64,000 bases of DNA from Actinomycetota bacterium (GCA_947372165.1 CANBSP010000004.1:1-64000), one strand, 5' to 3'; positions 18,418 to 28,654 are shown, counted from the stretch's first letter. Translations and numbers: made by a program. The notes: generated by a model not told the origin, from the letters alone.

Positions 18418-19887
18418 ATGGCTTCATTTGTAGATCGCGTAACGCTCAATGCCTCTGCCGGTAATGGTGGCGATGGTTGCGTTTCGATTCACCGTGAAAA
18501 GTTCGTGCCACTGGGTGGCCCAGATGGTGGAAATGGTGGCCGTGGTGGCGACATTCTGCTCGTTGTCGATACTGATGTCACAACACTCTTAGATTTTCAC
18601 CACTCTCCTCATCGCAAGGCAACGGGTGGTCGCCCAGGTTATGGCGATTACTGCAATGGTGGCCATGGCAATGACATGATCCTTAATGTTCCAAACGGAA
18701 CTGTTGTAAAGGATCTTGCCGGAAATATCCTTGCTGACCTCGTTGGCCAAGGAACTCGCTTCATTGCAGCTCAAGGTGGCAAAGGTGGCCTTGGAAATGC
18801 AGCTCTCTCATCATCAAAGCGCCGCGCACCAGGATTCGCACTTCGCGGAGAACCAGGCGAAGAGCGCACACTCGTCCTTGAATTAAAGTCTGTTGCAGAT
18901 ATTGGATTAATTGGTTTCCCAAGTGCAGGAAAGTCATCGCTGATTGCATCGATCTCAGCAGCTCGTCCAAAGATCGCTGACTATCCATTCACCACACTTG
19001 TCCCGAATCTTGGCGTTGTCCAAGCTGGCGATACTCGGTTCACCGTCGCAGATGTACCTGGCTTGATTCCTGGTGCATCACAAGGAAAGGGCCTTGGCCT
19101 GGAATTCTTGCGCCACGTCGAACGTTGCGAGGCACTTGTTCAAGTCTTGGATTGCGGCACACTCGAAACCGATCGTGATCCCGTGAAGGATTTCGACATC
19201 ATCGAGGCAGAGCTTGCCGAATACGGCAATGGTCTCTCAGAGCGTCCGCGCATCATCGCCCTCAACAAGGTCGATCTGCCAGATGGAAAAGCGATGGCCG
19301 ATATGGTCCAGCCACTCTTTGAAGCACGTGGTTATGAGGTCTTCCAGATCTCAGCCGCAGCTCACATCGGCCTGACCGAGTTTATGTATGGCATGTCTCG
19401 CATCATTCAAGATGCTCGTAAGAATGCGAAGAAGGAAGAGAAGACTCGTATCGTCTTGCGCCCAACCGCGGTAAACGATGCTGGCTTTAAAGTTATTGCA
19501 AATGAAGATGGCTCATTTAGCGTTCATGGTGAGAAGCCACTTCGCTTTGTCCGTCAGACTGATTTCAATAATCCTGAAGCAGTTGGCTACCTTGCCGATC
19601 GCCTTGCAGCACTCGGCGTTGAGAAGGAACTCTTTAAGAAGGGTGCAAAGGCGAAGGATGAAGTCCGCATTGGTTATGGCGATGACGCTGTGATCTTTGA
19701 TTGGGAACCTTCTATCGAAGCCGGCGCCGAACTCTTGGCTGGTGCACGTGGAACTGATCGCCGCTTGGAATCTCCTTGGGCTGGTCGCTACGTTGAAGAT
19801 GCAATTGATCAACTCAACGACGATGAAATCTCTATGCAATGGGAGTACAACGTCGTTAACCCCAAGACCCCGGTGGTCGAGGAGTAA
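18418..19887 (+). CDS. obgE: GTPase Obg
   Basis: Ribosome-associated GTPase involved in 50S assembly and stress or growth control. The glycine-rich Obg fold occupies residues 1-158 (many GGxGG turns). The G domain begins with G1 GFPSAGKS at 166-173, then G3 DVPGL and G4 NKVD. The C-terminal OCT domain (about 345-425) is the actinobacterial and Firmicutes type, followed by an acidic tail. At 489 residues it fits actinobacteria. The start ATG is preceded by GGGAGAGG. proB follows after 2 bases. Confidence 0.96.
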   Translation: MASFVDRVTLNASAGNGGDGCVSIHREKFVPLGGPDGGNGGRGGDILLVVDTDVTTLLDFHHSPHRKATGGRPGYGDYCNGGHGNDMILNVPNGTVVKDLAGNILADLVGQGTRFIAAQGGKGGLGNAALSSSKRRAPGFALRGEPGEERTLVLELKSVADIGLIGFPSAGKSSLIASISAARPKIADYPFTTLVPNLGVVQAGDTRFTVADVPGLIPGASQGKGLGLEFLRHVERCEALVQVLDCGTLETDRDPVKDFDIIEAELAEYGNGLSERPRIIALNKVDLPDGKAMADMVQPLFEARGYEVFQISAAAHIGLTEFMYGMSRIIQDARKNAKKEEKTRIVLRPTAVNDAGFKVIANEDGSFSVHGEKPLRFVRQTDFNNPEAVGYLADRLAALGVEKELFKKGAKAKDEVRIGYGDDAVIFDWEPSIEAGAELLAGARGTDRRLESPWAGRYVEDAIDQLNDDEISMQWEYNVVNPKTPVVEE

Positions 19888-19889
19888 GA

Positions 19890-21005
19890 ATGAATCGCAT
19901 CGACGTTCAGAGCGCTTCGCGCATCGTCATTAAGGTCGGTTCATCAACTCTTACTGGGTCAGCTGGTTCGGGGCTTAACTCGGAAGCTGTCGATTCTCTT
20001 GTTGATATCGTCGCCTCACTTCGCGCTGCGGGCAAAGAGGTTGTGCTGGTCTCATCAGGTGCGATCGCTGCTGGACTCTCACCACTCGGACTTACTGCCA
20101 GGCCAAAAGATCTAGCTACCCAACAAGCTGCGGCATCCGTAGGTCAAGGTCGTCTCATCGCAGATTACAACCGCTCTTTCACCCGCCATTCACTTCTCTC
20201 ATCCCAGGTACTCCTGACGATTGACGATGTTGTGCGCCGCTCGCATTATCAGAATGCCCAACGAACACTCCTCAAGTTAATTCAACTCGATGTCACACCA
20301 ATCATTAATGAGAATGATTCAGTCGGAGTTCAAGAGATCCGCTTTGGCGATAACGATCGCCTTGCCGCTCTTGTGGCTCACTTAGTAAGCGCAGATTTGC
20401 TCGTGCTCGTTACCGATATTGATGGCCTCTACGACGCACCTCCTTCGCATGCCAATGCCAAGCGAATCTCTGAAGTTGAAGATGTCAGCGTCATAGGTGA
20501 TATCGAAATCGGGGGAGTTGGATCATCCGGTGTCGGTACTGGTGGGATGGTCACGAAGATCGAGGCAGCTCGTATTGCAACGGGTGCTGGAGTTGCGATG
20601 CTCTTAACAACTCTCGCCGAACTCCCAAGTGCCTTAGCTGGCGAGGATAAAGGAACCATTTTTCATGCGGTGCACGATAAGCGACCATCGCGTTTGCTCT
20701 GGCTCGCTCACGCAGCAACACCACATGGCCGCCTCATCTTGGATCATGGCGCAACAATTGCGATTAAAGAACGTGGCGTCTCATTGCTTCCTGCTGGAGT
20801 CACAGCAGTCGAGGGTGACTTCTTATCAGGGGATACCGTCGAACTTATCTCAGATAAGGGCGTCGTCATCGCTCGCGGTCTCGTCGCCTTTGATGCAACC
20901 GAGATTCCACGGATGCTTGGTCGATCAACGAAAGAACTTGCAGCTGAGTTCGGCCCTGAATATGAGCGCGAACTCGTCCATCGCGACGACCTCGTACTTA
21001 TCTAA
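19890..21005 (+). CDS. proB: Glutamate 5-kinase
   Basis: First enzyme of proline synthesis, phosphorylating glutamate to gamma-glutamyl phosphate. The amino acid kinase domain begins with RIVIKVGSSTLTG and holds VLVSSGAIAAG and NENDSVG. A C-terminal PUA domain occupies about residues 280-360. The 371-residue length matches the two-domain form. It sits immediately after obgE, as in other actinobacteria, but its usual partner proA is displaced by an opposite-strand hydrolase gene. Confidence 0.96.
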   Translation: MNRIDVQSASRIVIKVGSSTLTGSAGSGLNSEAVDSLVDIVASLRAAGKEVVLVSSGAIAAGLSPLGLTARPKDLATQQAAASVGQGRLIADYNRSFTRHSLLSSQVLLTIDDVVRRSHYQNAQRTLLKLIQLDVTPIINENDSVGVQEIRFGDNDRLAALVAHLVSADLLVLVTDIDGLYDAPPSHANAKRISEVEDVSVIGDIEIGGVGSSGVGTGGMVTKIEAARIATGAGVAMLLTTLAELPSALAGEDKGTIFHAVHDKRPSRLLWLAHAATPHGRLILDHGATIAIKERGVSLLPAGVTAVEGDFLSGDTVELISDKGVVIARGLVAFDATEIPRMLGRSTKELAAEFGPEYERELVHRDDLVLI

Positions 21006-21016
21006 GCTACTTCTGC

Positions 21017-22177
21017 TTACTTCTGTGAGAGCTGATAGATCACGCGGGCTTCATCGACTTCTGGATCCTTACCGGTTGGATTGTCACTGAGCTTCACGAT
21101 GACTGTCTTCGTCGCTGGGTTCATAAAGACGAATTGGCCATGTAATCCAAGCATCATGTTAATCCCGGGGTATGGATGCCACATATAAGCGCTGTAACCC
21201 CAACCATGATCGAGTGTGACTACAGGAGTACTGAGCCGCTTGAGCCATTGGCTCGAGACGATATGTGATGAAGCGGTATTTCCATTGTTGAGAAGCATCA
21301 AGCCAACCTTGGCGTAATCGCGGGCGCTGGCGTTAAAGCAACAGAAGGTCTTTTCTATACCTTCCACATGATCAACGTTCCAAGTAGCCGCGGTCGTTGC
21401 ACCAATGGGTTGCCAGATATTCTTGCTGAAGTAATCCGAGATTCGCATCCCGGTGATGCGGTGGATAATCATGCCGAGTAGTTGGGGATCGACGCTTCGA
21501 TAGATAGCTTTGCTATCTGGCGTGAAAGCCATCTTTCGGTTGTGCTTAATAAACCAATTCATATCTGTAGTGGCATACATCTGGGCGATTGCTACACCCC
21601 AACCTTGTGGGCCAGTTGGGTAATCATCTGATACTCCGACACCGCTCTGCATATCAAGAAGTGACTGAACAGTGATCTGATCAAATGTCGTCCCGGTCTT
21701 GTACTCAGGGAAGAAGTCCACGAACTTATCTGACTCCTTCAACTTTCCTTCGGCGATGAGTTGGCCGGCGATGATTGAGGTGAAAGTCTTTGCAACAGAG
21801 TACGAAGGAAGTTGGGTCGTCGACGTGATGTGATTCTTCTTGTCGTAGTACTCGTAGGTGAGCACGCCATTGCGAACCACTAAGAAGGCATTGGTATGGG
21901 AGATATCCAAGAACTCTTGCCACGTGATCGTCTTGCCTTGCCACTCAACAGTCGTTGGCATTGCCTCAGATGAAGTAGGAAGAGCGATGGGCGTAGTGGC
22001 TGGTGCCACCACATGCCATGGAAGAAGTGTTGGAGTCTTAGATGCTGGTGCCAGACCAAGCTTTATCGCCGCAACTGGATTTGGATAGTGGACTACCTTG
22101 AAGAAGCCGGTAAGGGCTACCGCAAAGATCACAAAGCCGATGAGGGTATTTCGCAGGATCTTCCATAAAAGGCGCAT
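21017..22177 (-). CDS. Beta-lactamase-fold serine hydrolase, membrane anchored
   Basis: A 386-residue protein of the class C beta-lactamase / 6-aminohexanoate-dimer hydrolase type. An N-terminal hydrophobic helix (about 10-28) should anchor or export it. The nucleophile motif is SVAK at 127-130. The second motif is Tyr226-Arg-Ser228 in place of the usual YxN, and HGQ near residue 350 replaces the KTG-like motif. It may cleave peptide-like amides or esters; true beta-lactamase activity is unlikely. It is the only complete minus-strand gene in the window and lies convergent to proB and divergent from proA. TACCAT ends 6 bases before its ATG, suggesting a leaderless message. Confidence 0.85.
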   Translation of the reverse strand: MRLLWKILRNTLIGFVIFAVALTGFFKVVHYPNPVAAIKLGLAPASKTPTLLPWHVVAPATTPIALPTSSEAMPTTVEWQGKTITWQEFLDISHTNAFLVVRNGVLTYEYYDKKNHITSTTQLPSYSVAKTFTSIIAGQLIAEGKLKESDKFVDFFPEYKTGTTFDQITVQSLLDMQSGVGVSDDYPTGPQGWGVAIAQMYATTDMNWFIKHNRKMAFTPDSKAIYRSVDPQLLGMIIHRITGMRISDYFSKNIWQPIGATTAATWNVDHVEGIEKTFCCFNASARDYAKVGLMLLNNGNTASSHIVSSQWLKRLSTPVVTLDHGWGYSAYMWHPYPGINMMLGLHGQFVFMNPATKTVIVKLSDNPTGKDPEVDEARVIYQLSQK

Positions 22178-22183
22178 GAGAAG

Positions 22184-22203
22184 ATGGTAATTGCCCGTAG
22201 GCT
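22184..22203. promoter_or_regulatory. Divergent -10 boxes for the hydrolase and proA
   Basis: On the minus strand TACCAT (22184-22189) is followed by 6 bases and the hydrolase ATG. On the plus strand TAGGCT (22198-22203) is followed by 6 bases and a GTG at 22210, one codon inside proA. The two predicted promoters lie so close that their polymerase footprints would overlap. Confidence 0.35.
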
Positions 22204-22206
22204 TAG

Positions 22207-23475
22207 ATGGTGGATGCAGCCCAGATTATTTCCCGCCTCGCAGAGAGCGCACGCTTAGCCAACCGCTCATTGGTGGCTGCTACTGACGCGGCCCGCAGCG
22301 ATCTTCTACGCCAGATCGCGGATGCGCTCATCAACCAATCTGACCGAATCTTGGCAGCAAATGCCGAAGATATGGCTCGCGCCGATGAATCTGGCATGGC
22401 AACATCGATGAAAGATCGCCTTCTCCTTACACGTGAACGCATCGAGGGTATGGCAGATGGCATGCGCCAAGTCGCAGCACTTCCTAATCCACTCGGCCGA
22501 ACCATTAATGCCCGCACTCTGCCGAACGGTCTCGAGCTCACTCAAAAGTCTGTGCCATTTGGAGTAGTAGGAATGGTTTATGAAGCTCGCCCAAATGTCA
22601 CAGTTGATGCTGCGGCAATCTTGCTCAAATCTGGCAATTGCGCCTTGCTTCGCGGATCATCATCTGCTGCGTCAAGCAATGTGGTTCTTGTCGAAGTAAT
22701 GCGTGAGGTACTCGCTCAGAGTTCGATCTCACCTGAAGCGATTCAATACATTCCATCAGATGATCGTTCAACTGTGACTGCACTCCTTCATGCTCGTGGT
22801 GAAGTCGATCTCGTTATCCCACGAGGTAGCGCTTCTCTTATTCGCATGGTCGTTGATGAAGCAACCGTTCCAACGATCGAGACCGGTGCTGGCGTCTGCC
22901 ATGTCTATGTTGATGATGCTGCAGATCTGGATAAAGCTCTGCCGATCCTGATCAATTCAAAGACCCATCGCCCAAGTGTCTGCAATGCCGCCGAGACTTT
23001 GCTTGTCCACGAAGGCGTTGCACAAACCTTCTTGCCCGTTGCACTCAAAGCTTTAATATCAGCAGGAGTCATCATCCACGCGGATGCTGCCACTCAGGCT
23101 ATTGCTGCCACTCATTCTCTTGATGTAATGGTTGCCACTGAAGAGAACTGGTCGACCGAATACAACGCGCTGGAGATGAATGTCGCGGTCGTCAAAGATG
23201 TAATAGCGGCAGCTGACCATATTCAGAAGTACGGCACCAATCACACCGAGGCGATTGTCACTGAGAATGCAGAGCGCGCCGATCAGTTCATCGCGCTCTC
23301 TGATTGCGCCGCCGTCATGGTGAACGCATCGACGAGATTTACAGATGGCGAGCAGATGGGCTTTGGCGCAGAGATCGGCATCTCCAACCAGAAGCTTCAT
23401 GCCCGCGGCCCAATGGGTCTTGAGCAGATGACGACCACCACCTGGATTGTTCGGGGCACTGGCCAGATCAGATAA
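22207..23475 (+). CDS. proA: Gamma-glutamyl phosphate reductase
   Basis: Second step of proline synthesis, an NADPH-dependent reduction to glutamate semialdehyde. It has an aldehyde-dehydrogenase-like fold, and the catalytic cysteine is at about residue 259 in RPSVCNAAETLL. The cofactor region GVVGMVYEARPNVTVDAA is intact. At 422 residues it is typical. The annotated ATG lacks a Shine-Dalgarno; a leaderless start at the GTG one codon later is equally possible. It is followed by gatC, not the nadD-rsfS pair found after proA in larger actinobacteria. Confidence 0.95.
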   Translation: MVDAAQIISRLAESARLANRSLVAATDAARSDLLRQIADALINQSDRILAANAEDMARADESGMATSMKDRLLLTRERIEGMADGMRQVAALPNPLGRTINARTLPNGLELTQKSVPFGVVGMVYEARPNVTVDAAAILLKSGNCALLRGSSSAASSNVVLVEVMREVLAQSSISPEAIQYIPSDDRSTVTALLHARGEVDLVIPRGSASLIRMVVDEATVPTIETGAGVCHVYVDDAADLDKALPILINSKTHRPSVCNAAETLLVHEGVAQTFLPVALKALISAGVIIHADAATQAIAATHSLDVMVATEENWSTEYNALEMNVAVVKDVIAAADHIQKYGTNHTEAIVTENAERADQFIALSDCAAVMVNASTRFTDGEQMGFGAEIGISNQKLHARGPMGLEQMTTTTWIVRGTGQIR

Positions 23476-23478
23476 GAT
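23473..23478 (+). promoter_or_regulatory. -10 box of gatCAB inside the proA stop region
   Basis: TAAGAT begins with the proA stop codon and ends exactly 6 bases before the gatC ATG, with no Shine-Dalgarno. This is the leaderless spacing seen at several other genes here. The -35 region lies inside proA and is not recognisable. Confidence 0.4.
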
Positions 23479-23484
23479 TGCCAA

Positions 23485-23781
23485 ATGGCCGCTATCTCAC
23501 GAGACGAAGTAGCGCATTTAGCGCGACTAGCTCGCATCGAAATGACCGATGCCGAACTAGACCACCTCGCATCTGAAATGGATCTGATCCTTGAATCAGT
23601 CTCCAGAGTTCAGGGCGTTGCTGGAGCAGATATCCCACCGACATCCCATGCGATCGCAATGCAGAATGTGATGCGCCCCGATGTGGTCGTACCGAGTCTC
23701 ACACCAGAAGAGGCGCTCTCTGGCGCTCCGGCTCGTGAAGAAGATCGCTTCAAGGTCCCACAGATTTTAGGTGAAGAGTGA
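23485..23781 (+). CDS. gatC: Asp/Glu-tRNA amidotransferase subunit C
   Basis: Small stabilising subunit that wraps around GatA and GatB. The 98 residues show the family start [21 protein letters not shown] and the C-terminal [15 protein letters not shown] and [14 protein letters not shown]. It overlaps gatA by 4 bases. GatCAB converts Glu-tRNA-Gln to Gln-tRNA-Gln, and often Asp-tRNA-Asn to Asn-tRNA-Asn, in organisms lacking the direct synthetases. Confidence 0.95.
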   Translation: MAAISRDEVAHLARLARIEMTDAELDHLASEMDLILESVSRVQGVAGADIPPTSHAIAMQNVMRPDVVVPSLTPEEALSGAPAREEDRFKVPQILGEE

Positions 23782-25283
23782 GCACTCCCATTATCCATCA
23801 AACCGCAGCAGAGATGTCTGCTGATCTCGCGAGTGGATCTGTCACCGCAGTTGAATTAGCAAATGCCCATTACGACCGGATCGCCGCCGTCGATGGTGAT
23901 GTCCATGCCTTTCTTCATCTCGATCGCGAAGGTGCACTTGCTCAAGCTGCAAGTGTGGATGCCTCGCGTAAAGCAGGAGAGAAGCTTCATCCACTGGCCG
24001 GTGTGCCACTCGCTCTCAAAGATGTTTTAACTCAGAAGGGCGTCCCAACCACTTGTGGTTCAAAGATGCTCGAAGGTTGGCGTCCACCATACGACTCAAC
24101 CGTCGTCGCAAATCTTAAAAAGGCTGGCGTCGTTATCCTCGGTAAGACCAATATGGATGAGTTCGCAATGGGATCGTCAACGGAGAACTCTGCCTACGGC
24201 CCAACCCATAATCCTTGGGATCTCTCACGTATTCCTGGCGGTTCAGGTGGCGGATCTTCTGCTGCACTCGCTGCCTTCGAAGCACCACTAGCAATCGGAA
24301 CTGATACCGGTGGATCGATCCGCCAACCTGCTGCCGTCACTGGCACAGTCGGAGTGAAGCCGACCTATGGCGCGGTCTCTCGATATGGCCTTGTCGCATT
24401 CTCATCCAGCCTTGATCAGGCCGGTCCTTGTGCTCGCACCGTGCTCGATACCGCAATGCTCCATGAAGTCATTGCTGGCTATGATGCAAAAGATTCCACG
24501 TCAATTAACGCCCCTGTTGGCAAGATGATTGAGGCTGCTAAGAAACTCGATGTTAAGGGCATGAAGATTGGCGTCGTTAAAGAGTTATCTGGCGAGGGTT
24601 ATCAAGCTGGCGTACTTACTCGCTTTAATGAGGCGCTCGACTTGCTCGTCGCCGCAGGCGCCGAGATTGTTGAAGTTTCAACACCGAGCTTTGAATATGC
24701 GCTCGCTGCCTATTACTTAATCGCACCATCAGAGACTTCATCTAACCTCGCGCGCTTTGACTCGATGCGTTATGGCATTCGAATTGGCGATGATGGTTCA
24801 CGAAGTGCCGAAGAGGTCATGAATATGACACGCGAAGTGGGCTTTGGCAAAGAGGTAAAGCGTCGCATCATCCTCGGTACATATGCTCTCTCATCTGGTT
24901 ATTACGATGCTTATTACGGATCAGCGCAGAAGGTGCGCACGTTAATTAAGCGCGACTATGAAGCTGCATTCGCCAAAGTCGATGTCTTGGTTTCACCAAC
25001 CTGTCCGACAACTGCATTCAAAATCGGCGAGAAGAGCGATGATCCACTCGCGATGTATCTCAACGATGTTGCGACCATTCCGGTGAACCTCGCTGGAATC
25101 GGTGGCATGAGCTTGCCATGTGGCTTGGCGCCAGAAGATGGCCTGCCAGTTGGATTCCAGATCATGTCACCAGCTCTCAAAGATGAGTTGATGTATCACG
25201 TCGGCGGAACCTTAGAGGCTGCGCTCCAATCTAAATGGGGCAAGCCGCTCTATGCCTCTGCTCCAGAGTTGGCGGTGAAGTAA
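23778..25283 (+). CDS. gatA: Asp/Glu-tRNA amidotransferase subunit A
   Basis: Amidase subunit that releases ammonia from glutamine. The Ser-cisSer-Lys triad is visible: Lys81 (LALKDVL), Ser156 in the GGSGGGSS signature, and Ser180 ([10 protein letters not shown]). At 501 residues it is typical. The start is a GTG that overlaps the gatC stop by 4 bases. It ends sharing one base with the gatB ATG, so all three subunits are coupled. Confidence 0.97.
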   Translation: MSTPIIHQTAAEMSADLASGSVTAVELANAHYDRIAAVDGDVHAFLHLDREGALAQAASVDASRKAGEKLHPLAGVPLALKDVLTQKGVPTTCGSKMLEGWRPPYDSTVVANLKKAGVVILGKTNMDEFAMGSSTENSAYGPTHNPWDLSRIPGGSGGGSSAALAAFEAPLAIGTDTGGSIRQPAAVTGTVGVKPTYGAVSRYGLVAFSSSLDQAGPCARTVLDTAMLHEVIAGYDAKDSTSINAPVGKMIEAAKKLDVKGMKIGVVKELSGEGYQAGVLTRFNEALDLLVAAGAEIVEVSTPSFEYALAAYYLIAPSETSSNLARFDSMRYGIRIGDDGSRSAEEVMNMTREVGFGKEVKRRIILGTYALSSGYYDAYYGSAQKVRTLIKRDYEAAFAKVDVLVSPTCPTTAFKIGEKSDDPLAMYLNDVATIPVNLAGIGGMSLPCGLAPEDGLPVGFQIMSPALKDELMYHVGGTLEAALQSKWGKPLYASAPELAVK

Positions 25284-26782
25284 TGGCACTTAATTACGAT
25301 CAGGCCCTTGAGATCTACGAGCCAACACTTGGCCTCGAAGTTCACGTGGAGTTAAATACCAACTCAAAGATGTTCTGTGGTTGCGCTACTGAGTTCGGTG
25401 CTTCACCAAATACTCAGACCTGCCCAGTCTGCCTCGGCCTTCCAGGCTCTTTGCCAGTAGTGAATGCGAAGGCGATTGAATCATCGATCCGAATCGGCCT
25501 TGCGCTGAACTGCTCGATCACACCATTTAGCCGCTTTGCACGTAAGAACTACTTCTATCCCGATATGCCAAAGAACTTCCAGACTTCGCAGTATGACGAA
25601 CCAATCTGCGTCAATGGTTATCTTGATGTCACGATCGATACTGATGAAGGCCCAAAGGTCTATCGAGTCGAGATCGAACGCGTCCACATGGAAGAGGACA
25701 CTGGTAAATCTCTGCATGTCGGTGGAGCGACTGGTCGCATCCATGGTGCCGAGCACTCCCTCCTTGATTACAACCGTGCTGGTATCCCATTAGTAGAGAT
25801 CGTTACTCGCATTGTTCCTGGCACCGATAAGTACGCACCAGAAGTGGCGCGCGCTTATGTTGCAGAGCTACGCGACATCCTCCGTTCACTTGGAGTATCC
25901 GATGTGAAGATGGAACAAGGATCTCTTCGTTGCGATGCGAACGTATCGATCGCACCTCGCGGATCTGGGACGCTCGGAACTCGCTCTGAGACGAAGAATG
26001 TGAACTCGCTTCGTTCGGTCGAACGGGCAGTTCGTGGCGAGATTGTTCGCCAAGCGAACCGTCTGCAAGCAGGCGAACGTATTATTCAAGAGACTCGTCA
26101 CTTCCAAGAAGAGTCTGGGGAGACTCGTTCTGGTCGTTCGAAGGAACAGGCCGAGGATTACCGTTACTTCCCAGAGCCAGATCTTCTGCCAATCGTTGCT
26201 GATCCAGCATGGGTTGAAGAGCTAAAAGCTGCACTTCCAGAGAAACCATCTATTCGCCGCAAGAAGTTGCAAGAGGCGTGGGGAGTTCCGGATAAAGAGA
26301 TGGCAGCGATGGTCAATGCCGAACTCTTAGATACTGTGGAAGAGACTGTTGCACTGGGTGCCGAACCAACGAAGGCTCGTAGTTGGTGGCTCGGTGAAGT
26401 ATCACGCTTGGCAAATGAGAAGTCGGTTGAACCAACATCATTGATCAAGCCATCCGAAGTTGCCGAAATCATCACACTTATTGCCGCTGGTGAATTAACT
26501 GACAAGCTTGCGCGCCAAGTAGTCGAAGGCGTCATAAATGGTGAAGGCACACCTCGTTCTGTCATCGAGAAGCGCGGCCTCAAGGTCGTCTCTGATGATT
26601 CAGCTCTTATGGTTGCGATCGAAGCAGCTATTGCAGCAGCACCTGATGTCGCCGACCGAGTTCGTGGCGGAAATATTCCAGCTGCCGGTGCGCTGATCGG
26701 TGCGGTCATGAAGGCCACTGGTGGCCAAGCTGATGCCGCAAAGGTTCGTGAATTACTTCTTAAGCATCTAGGTCAGGGGTAG
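25283..26782 (+). CDS. gatB: Asp/Glu-tRNA amidotransferase subunit B
   Basis: Kinase-like subunit that activates the tRNA-bound acid and receives ammonia from GatA. The N-terminal cradle starts with [14 protein letters not shown], followed by a zinc-site cysteine cluster FCGCATEF...CPVCLGLPG. The helical and YqeY tail domains follow in the last third. I chose the ATG sharing a base with the gatA stop (499 residues); a longer reading frame starting 48 bases earlier would add a non-homologous segment. ilvD follows after 2 bases. Confidence 0.96.
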   Translation: MALNYDQALEIYEPTLGLEVHVELNTNSKMFCGCATEFGASPNTQTCPVCLGLPGSLPVVNAKAIESSIRIGLALNCSITPFSRFARKNYFYPDMPKNFQTSQYDEPICVNGYLDVTIDTDEGPKVYRVEIERVHMEEDTGKSLHVGGATGRIHGAEHSLLDYNRAGIPLVEIVTRIVPGTDKYAPEVARAYVAELRDILRSLGVSDVKMEQGSLRCDANVSIAPRGSGTLGTRSETKNVNSLRSVERAVRGEIVRQANRLQAGERIIQETRHFQEESGETRSGRSKEQAEDYRYFPEPDLLPIVADPAWVEELKAALPEKPSIRRKKLQEAWGVPDKEMAAMVNAELLDTVEETVALGAEPTKARSWWLGEVSRLANEKSVEPTSLIKPSEVAEIITLIAAGELTDKLARQVVEGVINGEGTPRSVIEKRGLKVVSDDSALMVAIEAAIAAAPDVADRVRGGNIPAAGALIGAVMKATGGQADAAKVRELLLKHLGQG

Positions 26783-26784
26783 AG

Positions 26785-28488
26785 ATGTCAGAGCCATTAA
26801 ATCCAGAAAATCCAGTAAATCCGATGAAGCCTCGTTCTGGTCTGGTTACTGATGGCCTCGAACGCGCACCTGCTCGCGGAATGCTCCGCGCTGTTGGAAT
26901 GCAAGATGCAGATTTTAAGAAGCCACAGATCGGAATCGCTTCCTCGTGGAATGAAATTACGCCGTGCAATCTCTCACTCGATCGCTTGGCAAAAGCATCT
27001 CGCAAAGGCGTGATTGATGCTGGCGGATTCCCGATGCAGTTCGGAACTATCTCCGTATCTGATGGCATCTCGATGGGCCACGAAGGTATGCACTTCTCAC
27101 TCGTCTCACGTGAAGTTATTGCCGATTCAGTCGAGACAGTGATGCAGGCCGAACGCCTTGACGGCATGGTGACCTTTGCTGGTTGCGATAAATCTCTGCC
27201 CGGCATGATGATGGCTGCAGCTCGTATCGATGTCGCAAGCGTCTTTGTTTACGCAGGCTCTACCCTCGCCGGCCAAGTTGATGGTCGCGATGTCACGATC
27301 ATTGATGCCTTTGAAGCTGTTGGCGCATGTGCACGTGGCCTCATTAGCCAAGAGAAGGTTGATGAGATCGAACGCGCCATCTGCCCAGGTGAAGGCGCTT
27401 GTGGCGGTATGTATACCGCGAACACCATGGCAGCCGTTGGTGAAGCGATTGGTCTCTCTCTTCCAGGATCGGCATCACCCGCCGCAGTAGATCGCCGCCG
27501 TGACGACTATGCCGTGAAATCTGGCGCAGCCGTTGTCGAACTTATTCGCAAAGGAATCACAACTCGGGATATCTTGACTAAGAAAGCCTTTGAAAATGCG
27601 ATCACTGTTGTGATGGCACTTGGTGGTTCGACCAACGCAGTCCTTCATCTTTTGGCGATCGCCAATGAAGCAGAAGTAGATCTCACCCTTGCTGATTTCC
27701 AGCGGATCAGCGAGCGCACACCACTGCTCGGCGATCTCAAGCCATTTGGAAAGTACGTCATGACCGATATCGATCGCGTCGGCGGAATCCCTGTCGTTCT
27801 TCGCGCACTTCTCGATGCTGGCTTCTTACATGGCGATTGCCTTACCGTCACTGGTAAGACCATGGCTGAGAACCTTGCCGACATCACACCACTTGATCCA
27901 GATGGCGATGTCTTGCATGCAATCAAGAGCCCACTCTCTGCTGGCGGCGGCATCACCATTCTTGGTGGATCACTCGCCCCAGAAGGAGCGGTCTGCAAGA
28001 CGGCCGGTGTTGACGTTGATACATTTGAAGGACCAGCTCGCGTCTTCGAACGTGAACAAGCTGCGATGGCGGCACTGGAGAATGGCACGATCCAGGCAGG
28101 TGATGTCATCGTGATCCGTTACGAAGGTCCAAAGGGTGGGCCTGGAATGCGCGAGATGTTGATGATCACTGGCGCCATCAAGGGTGCAGGTCTTGGTAAG
28201 ACCACCTTGCTCTTAACTGATGGTCGTTTCTCAGGTGGATCGACTGGACTCTGCGTTGGCCACGTCGCACCAGAGGCGGTCGATGGGGGACCAATCGCAT
28301 TTGTCGAAGATGGCGATATCGTCCGAATCGATATCTCAGCCCGCACCTTGGATCTCTTGGTGGATGAATCTGTCCTGGCCGAACGTCGCAAGCATTTCTC
28401 ACCGATTCCTCATAAGTACAAGCGGGGCGTATTGGCGAAGTATTCAAAGGTCGTGGGGAGTGCGAGTCAGGGAGCCGTCACTAGTTGA
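26785..28488 (+). CDS. ilvD: Dihydroxy-acid dehydratase
   Basis: Iron-sulfur dehydratase, third step of valine and isoleucine synthesis. The cluster-ligand cysteines are in [18 protein letters not shown] and [14 protein letters not shown]. At 567 residues it belongs to the usual IlvD group. It has a good ribosome binding site overlapping the end of gatB and so may be read through from gatCAB. Its last codons lie in a 17-base sequence that is repeated 34 bases downstream (see repeat). Confidence 0.96.
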   Translation: MSEPLNPENPVNPMKPRSGLVTDGLERAPARGMLRAVGMQDADFKKPQIGIASSWNEITPCNLSLDRLAKASRKGVIDAGGFPMQFGTISVSDGISMGHEGMHFSLVSREVIADSVETVMQAERLDGMVTFAGCDKSLPGMMMAAARIDVASVFVYAGSTLAGQVDGRDVTIIDAFEAVGACARGLISQEKVDEIERAICPGEGACGGMYTANTMAAVGEAIGLSLPGSASPAAVDRRRDDYAVKSGAAVVELIRKGITTRDILTKKAFENAITVVMALGGSTNAVLHLLAIANEAEVDLTLADFQRISERTPLLGDLKPFGKYVMTDIDRVGGIPVVLRALLDAGFLHGDCLTVTGKTMAENLADITPLDPDGDVLHAIKSPLSAGGGITILGGSLAPEGAVCKTAGVDVDTFEGPARVFEREQAAMAALENGTIQAGDVIVIRYEGPKGGPGMREMLMITGAIKGAGLGKTTLLLTDGRFSGGSTGLCVGHVAPEAVDGGPIAFVEDGDIVRIDISARTLDLLVDESVLAERRKHFSPIPHKYKRGVLAKYSKVVGSASQGAVTS

Positions 28489-28520
28489 GGCGACCAAAGT
28501 AGAGGGAGCCGTCACTAGTT
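28470..28520 (+). repeat. 17-base direct repeat spanning the ilvD stop codon
   Basis: GGGAGCCGTCACTAGTT occurs at 28470-28486 (final ilvD codons, followed by TGA) and again at 28504-28520, 34 bases apart. This looks like a recent tandem duplication of a 34-base unit that placed a second copy of the gene end in the intergenic region. Confidence 0.85.
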
Positions 28521-28551
28521 AATCTCACAGGGATAGCACCCGCTCAAATAA

Positions 28552-28567
28552 TGAGATCTGTATCTCA
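28552..28567. promoter_or_regulatory. Palindrome upstream of the ilvB promoter
   Basis: TGAGAT-CTGT-ATCTCA is a perfect 16-base inverted repeat ending 4 bases before the -35 box. That position fits an operator for an activator or repressor of the ilvB operon. It lacks a T tract and so is not a terminator for ilvD. The binding protein is unknown. Confidence 0.45.
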
Positions 28568-28571
28568 GGGG

Positions 28572-28600
28572 TTGACTACCTCTAGCGCGTCAGCGAGAAT
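28572..28600 (+). promoter_or_regulatory. ilvB operon promoter
   Basis: TTGACT (28572-28577), a 17-base spacer and GAGAAT (28595-28600) form the best -35/-10 pair in the window. The predicted start lies 6-7 bases later, at the A of the leader peptide ATG. Confidence 0.7.
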
Positions 28601-28606
28601 TAGCCC

Positions 28607-28645
28607 ATGACATCATCAGTGGTGATTCGAGAGCGCGCGATCTAG
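28607..28645 (+). CDS. ilvB operon leader peptide (attenuator)
   Basis: A 12-residue ORF, MTSSVVIRERAI, with consecutive Val-Val-Ile codons and a final Ile, which are end products of the downstream pathway. It begins at the predicted transcription start with no ribosome binding site. It is followed by a compact hairpin and then a terminator ahead of ilvB. Such leader peptides are known for ilvB in corynebacteria and predicted in other actinobacteria, including leaderless initiation in Corynebacterium glutamicum. Expected role: ribosome stalling at Val/Ile codons when those amino acids are scarce, permitting read-through. Confidence 0.75.
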   Translation: MTSSVVIRERAI

Positions 28646-28654
28646 TCTGACTAG
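28642..28654 (+). promoter_or_regulatory. Pause or competing hairpin in the ilvB leader
   Basis: CTAGT-CTG-ACTAG forms a perfect 5-base-pair hairpin overlapping the leader stop codon. It is flanked by AGCGC (28632-28636) and GCGCT (28660-28664), which can extend the structure up to the base before the terminator. A ribosome on the leader peptide would disrupt it. Confidence 0.55.

Noticed and set aside
25235-25282. Longer N terminus for gatB
   Set aside because: The extra residues overlap gatA and do not resemble GatB; the ATG at 25283 matches the family start.
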